Source: Acidobacteriota bacterium
GTDB lineage: Bacteria; Acidobacteriota; Terriglobia; Terriglobales; Acidobacteriaceae
Assembly: GCA_018268915.1 (NCBI GenBank)
Contig: JAFDVQ010000006.1
Coordinates: 558,001 to 622,000 of the forward strand
DNA length: 64,000 bases
Direction: 5' to 3'
Shown here: positions 52,725 to 61,247 of the stretch, piece by piece
How positions within the stretch are numbered: position 1 is the stretch's first letter
Layout: every line of letters begins with the position of its first letter
Notes under the pieces: model-generated
Database searches by the model: none
What the model saw: only the letters and a program-made list of their open reading frames with translations
What the model was told of the DNA's origin: nothing
Program-made: the position numbers and the translations under genes

Positions 52725-53213
52725 TCAATCCGCGACAGCCGTGTGAACTGGCTCAGCCGCTTCCTGTGCTGCATCGGCTGCGACGTGCACGCCGACGTGA
52801 GCGGTGACTTCGCGGTGCAGCTTGACTGACACAGTGAAGTTGCCCAGGCTCTTGATCGGCTCAGAGAGTTGGATTTTGCGGCGGTCGATTTCGAAGCCCT
52901 TGGCGGCGAGTTCGCCTGCGATGTCGGCGGTGGTGACGGAGCCGAAGAGCTGGCCGTTTTCGCCGGACTTGCGAGTGAAGCTGAGGGTGAGGGGCTCGAG
53001 CTCGGCAACGAGGGCCTGCGCCTGAACCTTTTCTTCGGCGGAGCGGCGCGCGGCAGCGGCTTTCATCTGTTCAATGACGGCCTTGTTTGCCAGTGTTGCC
53101 TGCAAGGCCAGCTTGCGGGGAAGAAGGAAATTGCGTCCGTAGCCGTCGGCAACTTTCACCACGTCGCCGCGGTGACCGAGATTGGCTACGTCTTCTTTCA
53201 GGATGACTTCCAT
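52725..53213 (-). CDS. rplI: 50S ribosomal protein L9
   Basis: The 162-residue protein has the L9 N-terminal signature (EVILKEDVANLGHRGDVVKV, residues 2-21), GYGRNFLLPRKLA, the long connecting helix and the C-terminal domain (GSVTTADIAGEL; LHREVTAHVGVHV). A short Ala/Glu tail follows. The frame is open to 53324, but ATG 53213 is the family start. Third gene of the rpsF-rpsR-rplI set. Confidence 0.97.
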   Translation of the reverse strand: MEVILKEDVANLGHRGDVVKVADGYGRNFLLPRKLALQATLANKAVIEQMKAAAARRSAEEKVQAQALVAELEPLTLSFTRKSGENGQLFGSVTTADIAGELAAKGFEIDRRKIQLSEPIKSLGNFTVSVKLHREVTAHVGVHVAADAAQEAAEPVHTAVAD

Positions 53214-53404
53214 GTGAAACTCTCCAGATTTACGGGCAGCCGAACTTGGGTGCCGTCCGTCCGTGTTGTTAGACCCAGGCGTACGACTTTCAGTTGCGCC
53301 GCGCCAGATTCTATCGCGACTCAAGCGCGGGCGTCGCCTGCGAAATTGTTAAGCCGGCTACAACTAACGCGTCATTCGTAACGGACGCGCCAGAAGCGTT
53401 CCGG

Positions 53405-53776
53405 TTAGTGCCTTGTTGCGAAGGGCAGCAGAGCGATATTGCGGGCCTGCTTGATGGCGCGGGTCAGGCGGCGCTGATGCGTAGTGCAGACGCCGGTGAG
53501 ACGACGGGGCACAATCTTGCCGCGCTCGGCCACAAAGCCTTGCAACAGACGGACATCCCGATAGGGGATGGCGTCGATCTTCTCGGTGCAGAACTTGCAG
53601 ACCTTCTTGCGGCGGAAGAACTTGCCGCGTCCGCCGGGGCCTCCGGGACCGCCCGGCCGTCCACCGGGGCGTCCGCCCGGACCACCACCGGGACCGCCTG
53701 CGGGGCGGTCGGATGGGGGACCACTCTGAGCGGCTGGTGCGGCTTCGGGTGCTTTTACCTGGTTCTCATCAGACAT
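53405..53776 (-). CDS. rpsR: 30S ribosomal protein S18, with Gly/Pro/Arg-rich extension
   Basis: The S18 core is complete ([20 protein letters not shown], then [27 protein letters not shown]) with a Cys set (C-x2-C and C-x2-H) that can bind zinc. An N-terminal extension of about 50 residues, mostly Gly, Pro and Arg (residues 24-50), precedes it; ordinary S18 is about 75-90 residues. The extension is likely disordered. It lies between rpsF and rplI. Confidence 0.95.
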   Translation of the reverse strand: MSDENQVKAPEAAPAAQSGPPSDRPAGGPGGGPGGRPGGRPGGPGGPGGRGKFFRRKKVCKFCTEKIDAIPYRDVRLLQGFVAERGKIVPRRLTGVCTTHQRRLTRAIKQARNIALLPFATRH

Positions 53777-53816
53777 GTTGTTTCCTCTTCAAGTACTGAC
53801 GGGTTTATCGACCCTT

Positions 53817-53830
53817 CAGGGGCTAAAGCC
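53817..53830. repeat. GGGGCTAAAGCCC palindrome
   Basis: A single short palindrome of the same type as at 9115 and 49319, in the rpsF-rpsR gap. Confidence 0.65.
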
Positions 53831-53882
53831 CAGTTAATTTCTCGATCTCTTACCGCTCGACTGAAGCGTGCTCAGAAAGCTC

Positions 53883-54317
53883 CTATGCGCTTGCCGGGGC
53901 TGCTTCCGCAGCAGCGGTTTCGGCGGCCGGCGGGTGAGCAGCCGGAGCAGGAGGCGCAGCGGGCGCTTCCGCGCTCACCTTGCGACGGGTACCGCGGATC
54001 GCCTTGATCTTGGCAAGCCGCTTCTCTTCCTCGTCCATGCGCACGGTGATGAACTTGATCACCGGCTCAGAGACGCGGAGACGGCGCTCGAGTTCCAGCA
54101 CCACGGGGCCAGCGGCCTCGATGGTCATCAGAATGTAGTTGCCGTCGTTAAATTTGCGGACAAGGTAGGCCAGCTTGCGGCGGCCCATCTTCTCGACGTT
54201 CTTCACCACGCCGCCACCATTGGTGACGCTGGTTGTGAAGCCGGCGATCAGCTTGTCGACGTCTTCGTCGACCGCATCCGGCCGAACGATGAACATTACC
54301 TCATATAAGCGAGACAT
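53883..54317 (-). CDS. rpsF: 30S ribosomal protein S6
   Basis: The 144-residue S6 begins MSRLYEVMFIVRPD at ATG 54317 and has GRRKLAYLVRKFNDGNYILM and the conserved end (VIKFITVRMDEEEKR). The C-terminal 40 residues form an Ala/Pro/Glu-rich tail beyond the usual core. No ssb gene lies between rpsF and rpsR, unlike the common bacterial order. Confidence 0.96.
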   Translation of the reverse strand: MSRLYEVMFIVRPDAVDEDVDKLIAGFTTSVTNGGGVVKNVEKMGRRKLAYLVRKFNDGNYILMTIEAAGPVVLELERRLRVSEPVIKFITVRMDEEEKRLAKIKAIRGTRRKVSAEAPAAPPAPAAHPPAAETAAAEAAPASA

Positions 54318-54344
54318 CCGTGTTTCCTTTCGCCGCAACAGCGG

Positions 54345-54486
54345 CAGTGATCAGTGGTCAGTGAACAGTGATCAGAAGTTCCTGACCATGCCACTTGAAT
54401 CTCTTACCTCCGCAAACTTTCGGTCGAGAGCCGTTTCGCTCTGGGCCGCTGAACACTGAGCACTGATCTCTGACCACTGCTCACTG
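54345..54486. repeat. Imperfect inverted repeat between rpsF and pth
   Basis: The left arm (54345-54375, CAGTGATCAGTGGTCAGTGA and on) and right arm (54449-54486, CTGAACACTGAGCACTGATC and on) are roughly complementary over about 30 bases. The right arm covers the pth stop codon. The segment between shows no gene. Confidence 0.75.
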
Positions 54487-55122
54487 TTCCTTGCGGTTAA
54501 ACTCGTTCATCGCGGGGCTCGGGCCGTCCTGGATGATGCGCCGGGAGGCGGTTGCCACCTTGTCGAGCACCTCGTCCAGTTTTCCCAGATCCCCTTTGCG
54601 CATCGGCGATAGCAAATAATCTTTGCCCGGCCGTTTGCCGCCAGCCTCTTTGGCCTCGGGCGGCAAGTCCAACCCAACTCCTATGCGCAACCGCAGCCAC
54701 TCCTGGCTGCCGAGAGCGCTGGTTACGCTGCGGGCTCCGTTGTGTCCCGCGGGCGAACCTCGCTCCCTGATCTTGAATGTCCCCAGCACCAGGTCCAGCT
54801 CGTCGTAAATGACGAGAAGGTCTCGTGCCGGGTCCACTTCCAACTCCCGAATCAGAGCGGCAACGGAAACACCGCTCAGATTCATAAAAGTCTCCGGCTT
54901 GGCCAGGACCACTTCGCGTCCTGCCATACGGCAGGTTGCGGTAACGGCCCGGCATCGCCGGTTTTGAACCACAACGCCCTCTTGTTCAGCGATGCGGTCG
55001 ATTGCCATGAACCCCGCGTTATGCGGCGTCCATAAGTACTCGAGTCCCGGATTGCCGAGCCCAACCACCAAAAAAGGTCGATTGGGCCCGGGCTTGTTTT
55101 CGTTCTCGAGCACTTCGTCCAA
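54481..55122 (-). CDS. pth: Peptidyl-tRNA hydrolase
   Basis: The 213-residue enzyme recycles peptidyl-tRNA. It shows GLGNPGLEY with the conserved Asn, TPHNAGFMAID with the catalytic His, KPETFMNLSG, VIYDELDLVLG and RGSPAGHNGARS. An N-terminal extension of about 16 residues precedes the family core; the start is TTG 55122, 3 bases after the rplY stop. GTG three codons downstream is an alternative. Coupled with rplY. Confidence 0.95.
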   Translation of the reverse strand: MDEVLENENKPGPNRPFLVVGLGNPGLEYLWTPHNAGFMAIDRIAEQEGVVVQNRRCRAVTATCRMAGREVVLAKPETFMNLSGVSVAALIRELEVDPARDLLVIYDELDLVLGTFKIRERGSPAGHNGARSVTSALGSQEWLRLRIGVGLDLPPEAKEAGGKRPGKDYLLSPMRKGDLGKLDEVLDKVATASRRIIQDGPSPAMNEFNRKEQ

Positions 55123-55125
55123 ACC

Positions 55126-55818
55126 CTACTTCTTGGCCGGTGCAGCGCCTTCTGCTGCCGGTTCGGCCTTGCCCTTCTTGGCCACTTCCGGTTCGGCAGG
55201 TGCGGCACCGGCTTCTCCGGCTGCTGCTGCCTCGCCCTCTGCGGGAGCGGCTACTTCTTCGCGAATCGTGATAACGTGCGCCACGGTTGCGTCTTCGTTG
55301 CTCAGGTACTTGATCTTCTCGTTGTGTGGCAGGTCGCTGACGCGGAGCACGCCGTGAAGCGCGAGCCCGGTGACGTCGACATCGATGTGATTCGGGATAT
55401 CGGCCGGAAGGCACTCGATTTCGACTTCGCGAAGGACCTGGTCCAGAATGCCGCCTTCCGTCTTGACGCCCACCGGAATGCCGATGAGCTTGACGCGGAC
55501 GCTGACCTGGAGAAGCTTGTCGAGCGCGATCCGCTTCATGTCGATGTGAATAAGACGATCCTTGATGGGCTCACGCTGCCACTCGACGATCATGGCCTTG
55601 GCGGAAGGAACACCCGCAACCTCGACGTCGAAGATGGTGTTATGGCCGGTCTCAGAGAAGAGGATCCGCGTGATCTGCTTGGGATCGACTTCAACGGCGA
55701 TGGCATCCGCACCTGCTCCATACAGGACGGCAGGAATCTTTCCGGCGGCACGCACGCGGCGCGCGGCATTCTTGTTGAACTTGCCCTCACGGGGCTTGGC
55801 TACGACGACTTCAGGCAT
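55126..55818 (-). CDS. rplY: 50S ribosomal protein L25, Ctc (general stress) form
   Basis: The 230-residue protein has the L25 core (GKIPAVLYGAGADAIAVEVD; HIDMKRIALDKLLQVSVRVK) and the Ctc C-terminal domain (GGILDQVLREVEIECLPADI; HIDVDVTGLALHGVLRVSDL). The last 40 residues are Ala/Glu/Pro/Lys-rich and probably disordered. It binds 5S rRNA. pth follows after 3 bases. Confidence 0.95.
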   Translation of the reverse strand: MPEVVVAKPREGKFNKNAARRVRAAGKIPAVLYGAGADAIAVEVDPKQITRILFSETGHNTIFDVEVAGVPSAKAMIVEWQREPIKDRLIHIDMKRIALDKLLQVSVRVKLIGIPVGVKTEGGILDQVLREVEIECLPADIPNHIDVDVTGLALHGVLRVSDLPHNEKIKYLSNEDATVAHVITIREEVAAPAEGEAAAAGEAGAAPAEPEVAKKGKAEPAAEGAAPAKK

Positions 55819-55883
55819 TTGTATCTCTCTTTTCTGTATTCGGGCACGGGGATGGTGAAATCCTGTCGCTCCCTTTGTTGGGC

Positions 55884-56003
55884 CAGAGGGCAGAGAACAT
55901 AGATCAGAGAGTTTCGATCGTTGTTCTGTGCCCGAGAATCTGGCAAGGTCGTTTGTCGTGGGTCAGGCTTTAATGATCTCTGACCCCTGTTCTCTGATCA
56001 CTC
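55884..56003. repeat. Imperfect inverted repeat between rplY and prs
   Basis: The left arm (55884-55911, CAGAGGGCAGAGAACATAGA and on) and right arm (55975-56003, GATCTCTGACCCCTGTTCTC and on) are partly complementary. The right arm runs into the prs stop codon, the same position pattern as in the pth case. Confidence 0.65.
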
Positions 56004-57138
56004 ACGAAAACAGCGTACTTACGCTGGTCTCCATGTGGATGCTTTCGATGGCGGCGCCTAACAGACCCGCGATGGAGAGCACCTTGATTTTGGGCAATTT
56101 CTGAGCGGCTTCACGCAATGGAACTGTGTTGGTGACAACCACCTGATGCAGGCGGGAAGCAGCGATTCGTTCAATCGCCGGACCGGAAAAGATTGCGTGG
56201 CTCGCGCAGGCGTGCACGCTGGCTGCGCCGTTGGCATAGAGCGCGTCCACGGTCTTCACAAGGGTTCCGGCGGTATCGATGATGTCGTCGATGATCAGGC
56301 AGGACTTGCCGTTCACATCGCCGACTACGTTCATGACTTCGGCAACGTTGATGTCGGTACGGCGCTTGTCGACTATAGCGAGCGGTGCTCCCATCTTCTG
56401 CGCGAAGAAGCGCGCGCGTTCCACGCCGCCCGCATCGGGCGAGACGACTGTGAGATTGGGAAGATTGAGCTCGCGGAAGTAGCTGACAAGAACGGGGCTG
56501 GCGAAGAGGTGGTCGACGGGTATGTTGAAGAAACCTTGGATCTGCGCCGCGTGAAGATCGACGAAGAGAGCTCGGTTGGCGCCGGCGGTGGTGAGCAGAT
56601 CGGCGATGAGCTTGGCGCTGATGGCGACGCGGGGGCGATCCTTGCGGTCTTGCCGGGCGTATCCGTAATAAGGAACGACTACCGTGATGCGGGCTGCGGA
56701 GGCGCGCTTGAGTGCGTCGATGATGATGAGGAGCTCAACCAGGTTCTGGTCGACGGGATAGCAGGTGGGCTGTACGACGAAGACGTCGACGCCGCGGACA
56801 TTCTCAAGCAACTGAAAATAGACTTCGCCATCAGCAAACCGCTGCAGTTTGGCTTCGCCGACCGTGACACCGATGTGACGCGCGATCTCGTCGGCGAGAG
56901 GACGGTTGGCAGTACCGCAGAACAGCTTGAAGCGGCGATCCTCGCTAAGATTGCGGGTGCGCTTTCGCTCAGCTGCGGGCTTTGCGTCCTTCGCCTTCGG
57001 ATCGGGGTTGGAACCCTGCCCACCAGGCTGCTTTGGAGCGCCACCGTCTTTATTAGCGTCGTGACGCTTTTCTTCGCCGGGATCGCCTGAGCCGGGTTGT
57101 TTTTCTTCCAGTGTTGCGGTCGTCGTTCCCACTTCCAT
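56002..57138 (-). CDS. prs: Ribose-phosphate pyrophosphokinase
   Basis: The 378-residue enzyme makes PRPP from ribose 5-phosphate and ATP. Visible are FKLFCGTANRPLADEIA, FADGEVYFQLLENVRG, VVPYYGYARQDRKDRPR with the catalytic His replaced region read as YYGYARQDRK, VDLHAAQIQGFF, VVSPDAGGVERARFFA and the PRPP loop CLIIDDIIDTAGTL. ATG 57138 follows GGAGG; ATG 57174 is also in frame. An acidic, Gly/Lys/Pro-rich N-terminal extension of about 60 residues precedes the core, longer than the usual 315-residue protein. Confidence 0.95.
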   Translation of the reverse strand: MEVGTTTATLEEKQPGSGDPGEEKRHDANKDGGAPKQPGGQGSNPDPKAKDAKPAAERKRTRNLSEDRRFKLFCGTANRPLADEIARHIGVTVGEAKLQRFADGEVYFQLLENVRGVDVFVVQPTCYPVDQNLVELLIIIDALKRASAARITVVVPYYGYARQDRKDRPRVAISAKLIADLLTTAGANRALFVDLHAAQIQGFFNIPVDHLFASPVLVSYFRELNLPNLTVVSPDAGGVERARFFAQKMGAPLAIVDKRRTDINVAEVMNVVGDVNGKSCLIIDDIIDTAGTLVKTVDALYANGAASVHACASHAIFSGPAIERIAASRLHQVVVTNTVPLREAAQKLPKIKVLSIAGLLGAAIESIHMETSVSTLFS

Positions 57139-57206
57139 CTCCAATACCTCCAAGCCGGTTAGCGTTGGCTGCATTTAAGGCTTCGCGGATGGCAGAGAAG
57201 CAGTAC

Positions 57207-57280
57207 TGGCTGGGCGACCTGGATTCGAACCAGGATAAATGCCTCCAAAGGGCATTGTCCTACCATTGAACGATCGCCCA
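57207..57280 (-). tRNA. tRNA-Gln (anticodon TTG)
   Basis: The 74-base minus-strand cloverleaf has acceptor arm TGGGCGA/TCGCCCA, discriminator G and encoded CCA (57207-57209). The anticodon arm is ATGCC/GGCAT with loop CTTTGGA, so the anticodon is TTG. The T arm reads CCTGGTTCGAATCCAGG. It lies between ispE and prs and reads in the same direction. Confidence 0.95.
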
Positions 57281-57367
57281 ACTCCGCTTCTGCAACCCAC
57301 TGTGATTGACAGCCGATGGCGAGTTTCTAATCCGCCGTGGAGCACTGTCAACCGCTTGCACAGAGAC

Positions 57368-58504
57368 TTATTCCACAATCATTTCAGACCAGTACTTCGA
57401 CCGGGGCAGCGTCTGCGTGATCTTGCTTCTTACGCCCGCCGCGGTCAGCCGTTGCTGGGCTGCCTGTGCGTGTTCCCGGGTCAGGTACAACCCGAAAAGT
57501 GCCGAACCGGACCCTGACAGGGACGCCAGCAGAGACGAAGCAGGGCAGGCTGCCTCCGGATGACCGTCAGCCGCAAGAAGACGCTTGATCTCAGCAAGGG
57601 AGGGATGCTGGGGGAAGACGACTCGTTCGAAGTCGTTCTGTATCCAGCTCGTGATCCCGGTGCGGACAAGCGCGGACTCTTGAGGTCCGGCCAGGTCCCT
57701 GTCGTTTGCAGGGACACCGGAGGAGCCTTTGCCATGCATTGCCTCGGAAAAGGCCCTGACATAGGCGCGGCTCAACTGTTCCAGTCTATCTTCTGATGCA
57801 TCAACGGTCAAACCTTCGCTGGCGCAGAGAGTATCCCAGTCACGGAAGGCCTGAGGGGTGGAAACGCCGATGGGCGGGGTAGCGACGACGCACCAGGTGG
57901 ACTCGAAGTCGGGCAGGGGATAGACGATCTCGCCGCGTCCCCGGCCCAGAACGGCCCCGCCGATCAGGAAGAGGGGTACATCCGAGCCGACCTGGGCGGC
58001 GAGATCGAGCTGGCGGGAAGGCCAATTGCCGGTATTAAGGTCCAACGTCTCGTTGGACGGAACTCCCATGTTTTGTGCGAATTGACTAGGATTCAGCCAG
58101 GTCGCTGCACGGCTGGTGAGAGCCCGTTCAGTTTGGCCGACTCGCTCCAGTTCGGTCTCCAGCCCCACCAGTGCCGCGATGGCATTGGCAGAGCCGGCGC
58201 CGAGACCACCCTGAATGGGCAGGCGCTTATCGATATAGATGGAGACACTGGCGGATGTTCCGGAGTCCTGAAGCGCCGAGGCGACCATCTTCCATGCAGT
58301 GTTCCGGCTGTCGGTGGGGACGCGATGGTCGTTCGATGTAAGGCGGATCGAGGTTTCGGTGTCGGGATGGGCGGTCACCGTGACGAAATCGTGGAGCTCA
58401 AGTGTCTGATAGACGGTGGCGAGGGGGTGATAGCCATCCGGACGCGGCGCGCCTATGTACAGGCCGAGGTTGATCTTGGCATGCGAACGGACAGTTGTGG
58501 GCAT
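57368..58504 (-). CDS. ispE: 4-diphosphocytidyl-2-C-methyl-D-erythritol kinase
   Basis: The 378-residue GHMP kinase phosphorylates CDP-methylerythritol in the MEP isoprenoid pathway. It shows AKINLGLYIGAPRPDGYH at the N-terminus with the catalytic Lys, the ATP loop IQGGLGAGSANA, SDVPLFLIGGAVLGRGRGE and the third motif SLSGSGSALFGLY. It is longer than the usual 290-310 residues because of an insertion at about 245-290 (HGKGSSGVPANDRDLAG). Upstream of tRNA-Gln and prs on the same strand. Confidence 0.95.
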   Translation of the reverse strand: MPTTVRSHAKINLGLYIGAPRPDGYHPLATVYQTLELHDFVTVTAHPDTETSIRLTSNDHRVPTDSRNTAWKMVASALQDSGTSASVSIYIDKRLPIQGGLGAGSANAIAALVGLETELERVGQTERALTSRAATWLNPSQFAQNMGVPSNETLDLNTGNWPSRQLDLAAQVGSDVPLFLIGGAVLGRGRGEIVYPLPDFESTWCVVATPPIGVSTPQAFRDWDTLCASEGLTVDASEDRLEQLSRAYVRAFSEAMHGKGSSGVPANDRDLAGPQESALVRTGITSWIQNDFERVVFPQHPSLAEIKRLLAADGHPEAACPASSLLASLSGSGSALFGLYLTREHAQAAQQRLTAAGVRSKITQTLPRSKYWSEMIVE

Positions 58505-58637
58505 ACCGGTCCATTGTAGAGCGGGGCCGTTTTAGGGTGCTGTGGCGTGGCTGGTCACGGAACCCGAACTTCCTCTCCGAAGCGAACGTACAATCGGTTG
58601 CATTCCGGCATGGCAGGTGCGCGGACGGGAGGGCATC

Positions 58638-59606
58638 ATGACTCCGATGAGCAGAGTTCGGACCACTAGGACCCTCCTGTTGTGGGCGGCCGCTTCCCTG
58701 CTTGCAGGACCCGGCTGGTCGCAGAATGCCCCAACCGCGTCTATGATCCCGATCGAACTGATCCACGACAAGCCCTACGTGATGGTATTGGTGAACGGCC
58801 ATGGGCCCTACCGATTCCTGATTGATACGGGCACTGGTACGCAGGCGCTGATTTCGCCGGAACTGGTGCAGGAACTGGCGATTCCGGCGGTGGGCCATGC
58901 GCGGCTGACCGACCCAAGCAAGCAGGGCGAACAGCGGTCGGATGTTGTCTGGGTAGAGTCAATCAAGATCGGGAATGTCGAATTCGAAGAGGTGCAGGCG
59001 GTTCAGCACAGGTTGTTCCGCGAGGAGCAGAACTGCCAGGGAGTGCTTGGATTCCCTCTGTTCGAGGACTATCTGCTGACACTGGATTTTCCCGGGCGGC
59101 GAATGATTCTGAGTTCCGGAACGCTGGCGGAACGCGCTGGCGGATCGCTGGTGCCGTTTCAGGTATCGGATGGCGTGCCGATAGCGGCTGTCCAGATTGA
59201 CGGAGTGAACGTTGATGCCCAGATCGATTCCGGCGGGACGGGATTGAGCCTTCCGGAGACGGTAGCGGAGCGGATGAGATTTGAGTCAGCTCCGGTCGAA
59301 TACGGGATTGCCGAGTCCCTTACGACAAGGTATTCGCTCAAGGCTGCGCGACTTCGCCCGGATGTGCGATTCGGGAGTTTCGTCTTCAGAAAAGCATTTG
59401 TGGAGATCAATTCTGCATTTCCGGTGGTGAATATCGGGTCGACGCCGTTGAAGAACTTCGTCATCACCTTTGACCAGCAGGAAGGCTTGATGCGGGTGGA
59501 TGGCAAAGAGAAGGTGATGTCTGTGGAAGCCTCGCCGGTCCTCATGGAGTTGCAGAACGCACCGCAGCGGCAGGCCTCCGATGCCAAGCTGGTGCCGGTG
59601 GGGTGA
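58638..59606 (+). CDS. Secreted retropepsin-like aspartic protease
   Basis: The 322-residue protein starts at ATG 58638 (GGAGGG upstream) and has a signal peptide (TLLLWAAASLLAGPGWSQ). Two pepsin/retropepsin-like half-domains are visible, each with a catalytic motif: FLIDTGTGTQALIS near 75 and AQIDSGGTGLSLPE near 195. Thus both Asp residues can be present in one chain. Hydrophobic-hydrophobic-Gly motifs follow (GVLGFPLF). Periplasmic protease activity is inferred; substrates are unknown. Confidence 0.85.
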   Translation: MTPMSRVRTTRTLLLWAAASLLAGPGWSQNAPTASMIPIELIHDKPYVMVLVNGHGPYRFLIDTGTGTQALISPELVQELAIPAVGHARLTDPSKQGEQRSDVVWVESIKIGNVEFEEVQAVQHRLFREEQNCQGVLGFPLFEDYLLTLDFPGRRMILSSGTLAERAGGSLVPFQVSDGVPIAAVQIDGVNVDAQIDSGGTGLSLPETVAERMRFESAPVEYGIAESLTTRYSLKAARLRPDVRFGSFVFRKAFVEINSAFPVVNIGSTPLKNFVITFDQQEGLMRVDGKEKVMSVEASPVLMELQNAPQRQASDAKLVPVG

Positions 59607-59618
59607 GAAGCAGCCTTT

Positions 59619-59638
59619 AGCTTTCAGCTATCAGCTCT
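59619..59638. repeat. AGCTTTCAGCTATCAGCTCT repeat at a gene 3' end
   Basis: This low-complexity element lies 12 bases after the protease stop. Its reverse complement matches 17 bases at 52689-52720, just 3' of rplI. Confidence 0.6.
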
Positions 59639-59760
59639 GAGTCATCTGTGGCGAGCCCCAAAGCTAGATCATCCGCGTGCAGTTTTCGTTTGTGGGCGAA
59701 TAGCTGACATGCGTAGTCTGAAGGGCGTTACTTCCCTACTCTTTGTCACGCGGAGATCCG

Positions 59761-60315
59761 ATGAGGCGGCGTTCGTTCTTGAAGAGTGCGGCAGCGTTGT
59801 TGCCGGCTGCGGGATTTGATCCTTTGTCGATGGCGGAGACCCCCGCGCTGGGCCAGGAGCATGTCATTGCTGCTGGGCAGGACCGGCTCGGAGAGGCTCA
59901 CTCTCGCGGATACAGTTCAATTCTGTTCAAGGTGCTGCCGCGAGAGACGAACAACGGATTGTTCGTGGTTGAGCACATGAACCTGGTGAGTGGCGGACCA
60001 CCTCTGCACATGCACCCACACCAGGAGGAGTACTTCTACGTAATCTCGGGAGAAGTAAGATTCGCATTGGGAGATCAGCGAGTGGTGCTGAGGGCGGGCG
60101 ATTCAGTACTTGGACCTCGCGGCGTACCGCATACTTTCTCGGCGGTCGCAGAGAAGCCGAGCCACATGCTGATTGCGTTTACACCGCCCGGAAAGATGGA
60201 GCAATTCCTCCGAGCTACGGCTGTTCCGAATCCGCCGAAACAAGATGCGGCGTTCTGGCGATCGTTTGATCTTGAATTGATCGGGCCTTCGCCCTTTGCC
60301 GAGTCGAAGACCTAG
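59761..60315 (+). CDS. Cupin-domain protein with Tat signal
   Basis: The 184-residue protein begins RRRSFLKSAAALLPAAG, a twin-arginine leader. It has one cupin barrel with metal-ligand motif 1 (PPLHMHPHQEEYFYVISGE, with His, His and Glu) and motif 2 (GPRGVPHTF). A C-terminal Ser/Pro tail follows. The start is ATG 59761; the frame is open to 59743. Possible roles are a dioxygenase or sugar isomerase, but nothing specific is visible. Confidence 0.85.
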   Translation: MRRRSFLKSAAALLPAAGFDPLSMAETPALGQEHVIAAGQDRLGEAHSRGYSSILFKVLPRETNNGLFVVEHMNLVSGGPPLHMHPHQEEYFYVISGEVRFALGDQRVVLRAGDSVLGPRGVPHTFSAVAEKPSHMLIAFTPPGKMEQFLRATAVPNPPKQDAAFWRSFDLELIGPSPFAESKT

Positions 60316-60431
60316 CCACATTCGCGGCAAGACTGAAACAAAGTGCGTGTATTACGCGTACTGGTGGTAGAGCTACACTAGTGCGGCACAGGAGACCTGT
60401 GTCTACGGACACGGAAAGGCGAAACGAGACG

Positions 60432-61220
60432 ATGAGGATCATTCAGGGATTTGCGGTGGTCGCAGTTTTGGTTGGCGCAATGGGATTGAAGGCACAGGAG
60501 CCGGCACCTGCACCGGTGGCACAGGCGCCAGCAACAGCGGCGGGCGCCCCCACGGCAGATGAGATTGTGGCCAAGCATATTGAGGCGATCGGCGGTAAGG
60601 CCGCGATCAGCCAGGTGAAATCGATGACCATCGAGAGCTCTACGTCCGTGATGGGCAACGAGGCTCCGACGGTGACCACCTTGGTCGACGGGGTGGGATA
60701 CAAGAACGAGACGGACTTCAATGGCACGAAGATCGTTCAGTGCTACAACGACAAGGGCGGCTGGATGGTCAACCCGATGACCGGAGCTGCCGACCCCACT
60801 CCAATGCCAGACGATCAGTACAACCAGGGCAAAGGGCAGATCTACGTTGGTGGCCCGCTGTACGACTATGCCGCGAGAGGCGGCAAGGTCGAGCTGATGG
60901 GGAAAGAAGGAACTGCATACAAGATCAAGCTGACGTCGAAGGAAAATGCAGAGATGACCTTTCTGATCGATTCGACCAGCTACATGATCACTACAGTCAT
61001 GGGAAAAGCAAAGATGCAGGACCAGGACGTCGATATCACGACGAAGTTTTCGGATTATCGCAAGACGGATGTCGGATACATGGTTCCCTACGCGATCGAC
61101 ATCGATCTCGGGCAGTTCCAATTGTCGGTTGCAGTGAAAAAGGTCGAGCTGAACAAGACCATCGACCCGGCGGTATTCCAGATGCCGAAGGCCGCGGACG
61201 CGCCGAAACCGGCCATGTAA
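60432..61220 (+). CDS. Secreted LolA-like outer-membrane lipoprotein-sorting-type protein
   Basis: The 262-residue protein has a signal peptide (GFAVVAVLVGAMGLKAQ) and an Ala/Pro-rich spacer. The domain ADEIVAKHIEAIGGKAAISQ followed by repeated beta strands (TIESSTSVMG; IVQCYNDKGGWMVNP; YKIKLTSKEN; FSDYRKTDVGYMVPY) matches the LolA/LppX/LolB-like fold found in many secreted acidobacterial proteins. It could bind a lipid or hydrophobic ligand. ATG 60432 is chosen over 60381 because of the signal peptide. Confidence 0.75.
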   Translation: MRIIQGFAVVAVLVGAMGLKAQEPAPAPVAQAPATAAGAPTADEIVAKHIEAIGGKAAISQVKSMTIESSTSVMGNEAPTVTTLVDGVGYKNETDFNGTKIVQCYNDKGGWMVNPMTGAADPTPMPDDQYNQGKGQIYVGGPLYDYAARGGKVELMGKEGTAYKIKLTSKENAEMTFLIDSTSYMITTVMGKAKMQDQDVDITTKFSDYRKTDVGYMVPYAIDIDLGQFQLSVAVKKVELNKTIDPAVFQMPKAADAPKPAM

Positions 61221-61247
61221 GCGTGGAGCGCTGACAGCCGCGCTCTG

